A stretch of DNA of 64,000 bases, taken from the NCBI RefSeq assembly GCF_031344055.1, contig NZ_JADBEN010000006.1; one strand, given 5' to 3'. The position numbers and the translations under genes are program-made. This DNA is from Methylobacillus flagellatus_A (GTDB lineage: Bacteria; Pseudomonadota; Gammaproteobacteria; Burkholderiales; Methylophilaceae). Shown here one piece after another: positions 60,678-64,000 of this stretch (the stretch's first letter is position 1; the number at the start of each line of letters is the position of its first letter). The notes beneath the pieces are model-generated. The model ran no database searches and was not told the origin of the DNA. It saw only the letters and a list, made by a program, of their open reading frames with translations.

Positions 60678-61675
60678 CATTCCGCCGCCAGCTTGTCGCG
60701 GATGGCGGCCACGGCCCGGTACGACTGCAGCCTGACCGCTTGGTCGAACACATGGCCGGTCACCATCAATTCGTCGGGCGCAAGGTCATTGAGCAATTTC
60801 CTCAAGCCGGCTTCCACGGTGGCGGCGGAGCCGACCAGCGAACAGGCCAGCATGCGTTCCACGCCGATTTTCTCGGCAGGCGTCCAGTATTGCTCGATGT
60901 CGTCCACCGGCGGCGGCAATTGTCCCGGTGTGCCGCGGTGGAGGTTGGTGAAGCCTTGCTGCTGGGAGCTGAACCAGTAGCGCGCTTCTTCATCGGTGTC
61001 GGCGACCAGCATATTGGCCGTGACCATGAAGTAAGGCTTGTCCAGCGAGGCGGAGGGCCGGAAGTTGCGGCGGTAAGTGTCCAGCGCCTGCAACAGGAAG
61101 GTGGGGGCAAAGTGCGAGGCAAACGCGAAGGGCAAGCCATGGGCTGCGGCAAATTGGGCTCCGTAGAGGCTGGAGCCCAGTATCCAGATGGGGATGGTCA
61201 GCCCTGCGCCGGGTACCGCCCTGATGCCCTGGCCCGGCTGTGGCAAGGCGAAGTAGTCCTGCAGTTCGGCCACCAGTTCGGGGAAATCCTCACCATGCGC
61301 ATGCAGGTTGCGCCGCAAGGCGCGGGCGGTAGCCATGTCGCTGCCGGGCGCACGCCCTAGCCCGAGGTCGATGCGTCCCGGGTAAAGCGATTCCAGCGTG
61401 CCGAATTGCTCCGCGATCGCCAGCGGGGCATGGTTGGGCAGCATGATGCCGCCCGCGCCGACGCGTATGGTCTTGGTGTGGCCGGCGACATGGCCAATGA
61501 CGACGGCAGTCGCCGCGCTGGCGATGCCCGGCATGTTATGGTGCTCCGCCAGCCAGAAACGCCGGTAGCCTGACGCTTCCCCAACTTGCGCCAGTTCAAT
61601 GGAGTTGCTGAAGGCCTGCGCGGGCGTGCTGCCCTGCACGATGGGGCAGAGATCGAGGATGGAAAATGGAATCAT
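60677..61675 (-). CDS. LLM class flavin-dependent oxidoreductase
   Basis: The 332-residue protein begins MIPFSILDLCPIVQGSTPAQ, typical of the MsnO8/YhbW luciferase-like subgroup. RFWLAEHHNMPGIASAATAV and GAGGIMLPNHAPLAIAEQFG are conserved FMN and barrel regions; GRIDLGLGRAPGS follows. It is a single-component flavin-dependent oxidoreductase; its substrate is unknown. The start at 61675 is used because the family begins near this Met; the frame is open to 61741. Confidence 0.93.
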   Translation of the reverse strand: MIPFSILDLCPIVQGSTPAQAFSNSIELAQVGEASGYRRFWLAEHHNMPGIASAATAVVIGHVAGHTKTIRVGAGGIMLPNHAPLAIAEQFGTLESLYPGRIDLGLGRAPGSDMATARALRRNLHAHGEDFPELVAELQDYFALPQPGQGIRAVPGAGLTIPIWILGSSLYGAQFAAAHGLPFAFASHFAPTFLLQALDTYRRNFRPSASLDKPYFMVTANMLVADTDEEARYWFSSQQQGFTNLHRGTPGQLPPPVDDIEQYWTPAEKIGVERMLACSLVGSAATVEAGLRKLLNDLAPDELMVTGHVFDQAVRLQSYRAVAAIRDKLAAE

Positions 61676-61968
61676 CGCTTGCAAGTGTCGTTCGTCAGGA
61701 TGTTGTGGAAGACAGGTGTTTGCCCTTGAGGTTCGGTTCAAGCCCGATTATGCACCGGCCTCAACAATCTCTGTGGGTAACTTTGTGGGCATGATGGGCA
61801 TTGAATAAATAAGCCGCTGTTATGCCATACATAAATTGATCCTGCTTGTTTTTTAAGCATCTGCCAGTTTAATTTATCCCACGGGAGAACATACAATACG
61901 GGACGCTGTCATTCCTATATACCTTCTCTGCTTCTTGAACCTTATTGATCGGCCCCCATACTTTGACC

Positions 61969-63525
61969 ATGCTTACTTTTGATAACCGTTTCTTGCGAGA
62001 GCTGCCGGGCGACCCGGAAACCAGCAACCAGTTGCGCCAGGTATATGGCGCGTGTTGGTCCCGGGTGATGCCGACTTCGGTGTCTGCGCCCAGGCTGCTC
62101 GCCTATTCGCCCGAGATGCTGCAAACGCTGGGGCTGGACGAGGAGGAGATCAAGTCGCCGGCGTGGGTAAGCGCGCTGGGTGGTAACGGCCTGATTCCAG
62201 GCATGGAGCCCTATGCCATGTGTTACGGCGGGCACCAGTTCGGCAACTGGGCGGGGCAGCTGGGTGATGGCCGGGCCATCAGCCTGGGCGAGGTGGTCAC
62301 TCCCCAAGGCCAGCGCTGGGAACTGCAGCTCAAGGGCGCGGGCGTGACGCCGTATTCGCGCATGGCGGACGGGCGCGCAGTGCTGCGCTCCTCGGTGCGC
62401 GAATTCCTCTGCAGCGAGGCCATGTACCACCTCGGCATCCCCACGACACGCGCCCTGAGCCTGGTGCAGACCGGCGACGTCGTGATCCGCGACATGTTCT
62501 ACAACGGCAACCCACAGGCGGAAAAGGGCGCGATCGTCTGCCGGGTGTCGCCTTCGTTCATCCGCTTTGGCAATTTCGAGATTTTCGCCATGCGCGACGA
62601 CAGGGAAACCTTGCAAACGCTGGTGGATTTCACCATCGACCGCGATTTTCCCGAACTGAAGGATTACCCGGAAGAAGAGCGGTTTGCAGAATGGTTCGCC
62701 ATCGTCTGCGTGCGCACCGCGCGCCTGATCGCCCAATGGATGCGTGTGGGCTTCGTGCACGGCGTGATGAACACCGACAATATGTCCATCCTCGGCCTGA
62801 CCATCGATTACGGCCCGTACGGCTGGGTGGACAATTTCGACCCGGGCTGGACGCCCAACACCACCGACGCGGCAGGCCGCCGCTATTGCTTCGGCCGCCA
62901 GCCCGACATCGCGCGCTGGAACCTGGAGCGCCTGGCGCAGGCGCTATATGCCTTGAAGCCAGAACGCGAGATCTACGACGAAGGCCTCATGCTTTACGAC
63001 CAGGCCTACAACAAGGAATGGGGCGCCGTCCTGGCTGCCAAGTTCGGCTTCAGCGCCTGGCGCGACGACTACGAGCCCTTGCTCAATGAAGTGTTCGGCC
63101 TCATGACCCAGGCCGAGATCGACATGACCGAGTTTTTCCGCAAGCTGGCTTTGGTGGATGCCGCTCAGCCCGACTTGGCCGTATTGCAGAGCGCAGCCTA
63201 CAGTCCGGCATTGTGGGAAACCTTCAAGCCCAGGTTCGGCGACTGGCTTAAGCTATACGCCCAGGCGACGCTCGCGGACGGGCGCGACCCTGCCGAGCGG
63301 CGCGAGGCCATGAACCGGGCCAATCCGCGTTACGTGCTGCGCAACTACCTTGCCCAGCAGGCCATAGACCTGGCCGACACGGGCGATACCAGCATGATAG
63401 AAGAGCTGCTGGACGTGCTGCGCAAGCCTTATGACGAGCAGCCGGGCAAGGAACGTTTTGCCGCCCTGCGGCCGGATTGGGCCAGGCACAAGGCAGGGTG
63501 TTCCATGCTGTCTTGCAGTTCTTGA
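61969..63525 (+). CDS. selO: Protein adenylyltransferase SelO (YdiU family)
   Basis: The 518-residue pseudokinase-fold enzyme transfers AMP to protein Ser, Thr or Tyr. Seen here are YGGHQFGNWAGQLGDGRAIS, the Arg/Lys nucleotide-binding area (WELQLKGAGVTPYSRMADGR), and HGVMNTDNMSILGLTIDYGP, which carries the metal-binding Asn and Asp. The C-terminus ends CSMLSCSS, a Cys pair in place of the selenocysteine motif of eukaryotic SelO. The start at 61969 is at the family-typical MLTFDNRF; an earlier in-frame ATG lies at 61945. Confidence 0.94.
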   Translation: MLTFDNRFLRELPGDPETSNQLRQVYGACWSRVMPTSVSAPRLLAYSPEMLQTLGLDEEEIKSPAWVSALGGNGLIPGMEPYAMCYGGHQFGNWAGQLGDGRAISLGEVVTPQGQRWELQLKGAGVTPYSRMADGRAVLRSSVREFLCSEAMYHLGIPTTRALSLVQTGDVVIRDMFYNGNPQAEKGAIVCRVSPSFIRFGNFEIFAMRDDRETLQTLVDFTIDRDFPELKDYPEEERFAEWFAIVCVRTARLIAQWMRVGFVHGVMNTDNMSILGLTIDYGPYGWVDNFDPGWTPNTTDAAGRRYCFGRQPDIARWNLERLAQALYALKPEREIYDEGLMLYDQAYNKEWGAVLAAKFGFSAWRDDYEPLLNEVFGLMTQAEIDMTEFFRKLALVDAAQPDLAVLQSAAYSPALWETFKPRFGDWLKLYAQATLADGRDPAERREAMNRANPRYVLRNYLAQQAIDLADTGDTSMIEELLDVLRKPYDEQPGKERFAALRPDWARHKAGCSMLSCSS

Positions 63526-63763
63526 TTCAAGATTCCGCCATAGGCTCATTCGTCTCCAATAATCAAGGGCGAGCGCAGCGAAGCCAAGTGCGGGTTTGAA
63601 GTTGGGTTCCCCGTCTGGCTGCGCTGAGTAGCGCAAATCTGTCTGGAAAAAGCGCTTGCGTCTGTCTGAGCGCAGCGAGTTTAGCAAGCGCCCAGACAGA
63701 TTGAGCAACGCAGGGGACCGGGAGCTTGCTCCCGGCGCAGACTCCGGGGTCGCCTTTTGTTTG

Positions 63764-63797
63764 GTTCCTTTATTTTGGCGAAGCAAAATAAAGGAAC
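63764..63797. repeat. Hairpin repeat, first copy
   Basis: GTTCCTTTATTTTG and CAAAATAAAGGAAC form a perfect 14-bp stem with a GCGAAG loop. Confidence 0.9.
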
Positions 63798-63954
63798 TCG
63801 CTGACAAGCGAAAGGCAACGGGTCAATGGTCTGCAACAGTGGTCAAGACCATTGTTCCTTCAACAACCCAAATCCAATCCCATCAAGCTCAACGATTTTC
63901 CGTCTTCATCAATACTGCGATTGGCGAGAGGAAGGGTTTCGCCCCGCCGGGCGA

Positions 63955-63988
63955 GTATCTTTCTTTTGTTTCGCCAAAAGAAAGATAC
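63955..63988. repeat. Hairpin repeat, second copy in opposite orientation
   Basis: GTATCTTTCTTTTG and CAAAAGAAAGATAC form a perfect 14-bp stem with a TTTCGC loop. The core CAAAA-GCGAA-TTTTG type is the reverse complement of the first hairpin's core, so the two bracket about 225 bases as inverted copies. Confidence 0.9.
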
Positions 63989-64000
63989 GAAAGAAAAGGC

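Larger units (their letters stand above)
63526..64000. other. Repeat-rich intergenic block at the window edge
   Basis: No gene is supported in these 475 bases. The block holds several hairpins, including two described separately and a third built from TCTGTCTGG and GCGCTTGC with their complements (about 63639-63700). It resembles the palindromic intergenic repeats common in betaproteobacterial genomes. Open frames crossing it arise from the repeats. Confidence 0.7.

Noticed and set aside
63253..63807. 184-residue leftward open frame after selO
   Set aside because: It runs through the hairpin repeats and the 3' end of selO on the wrong strand; such frames are typical repeat artefacts.

Overview
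The window looks like a stretch of chromosome from a moderately GC-rich Betaproteobacterium, most plausibly of the Nitrosomonadales/Methylophilaceae (Methylobacillus-like). That placement is an inference from the gene mix: PEP-CTERM sorted proteins, AcnB, TamA/TamB, a MoxR-DUF58-transglutaminase operon, an ECF sigma/FecR/TonB receptor trio and surE-pcm-nlpD. No database search was possible. No phage, complete insertion sequence, rRNA or CRISPR array was seen.

Layout. 1-4.7 kb: a rightward run of an oligopeptide ABC transporter (binding protein cut by the window edge, two permeases), a signal-less YkuD-domain enzyme, a queuosine-precursor transporter and NagZ. Together these suggest recycling of cell-wall peptides. 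4.8-7.8 kb: a PEP-CTERM protein, a Bax-inhibitor-1 family protein, a rhomboid protease and a small membrane protein. 7.85-12.7 kb: leftward PsiE-like protein, MoxR, DUF58 and transglutaminase genes, ending in tadA. 12.8-19.2 kb: cysZ and a LysR regulator face a rightward redox cluster (pirin, flavodoxin-like quinone reductase, YceI, Old Yellow Enzyme, nitroreductase, thioredoxin) and DUF488. 19.2-29.8 kb: leftward surE-pcm-nlpD, wrbA, an AT-rich HEPN-like gene, tamA-tamB and purB. 30.4-32.9 kb: acnB. 33-40.5 kb: small membrane and DUF proteins, a split YeeE/YedE-type transporter, rlmJ, a CDF metal exporter, a tautomerase, uvrC and pgsA. 40.6-40.95 kb: a tRNA Gly-Cys-Gly array. 41-51.5 kb: an MFS/nucleotide-carrier-like transporter, a Tat-exported aldo/keto reductase, a BON protein, a LysE exporter and a tripartite RND efflux operon. 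51.6-57 kb: an HSL-type esterase with an altered nucleophile, then sigma factor, FecR and TonB receptor genes. 57.2-63.5 kb: a ParDE-type toxin-antitoxin pair, a LysR regulator, a Crp/Fnr regulator, a second PEP-CTERM protein, a luciferase-like oxidoreductase and SelO. 63.5-64 kb: a repeat-rich intergenic block.

The most unusual content is non-coding. It includes two small elements with terminal inverted repeats that abut stop codons (50.0-50.3 and 56.9-57.1 kb), a dispersed family of about 105 bp with three copies, nested palindromes upstream of the first PEP-CTERM gene, paired LysR-type boxes between cysZ and pirin, and paired 14-bp-stem hairpins in the terminal block. On the protein side, the best leads are the cytoplasmic YkuD enzyme inside a peptide-uptake/NagZ gene run, the esterase whose catalytic serine is replaced by aspartate, and the solitary low-GC HEPN-like gene.
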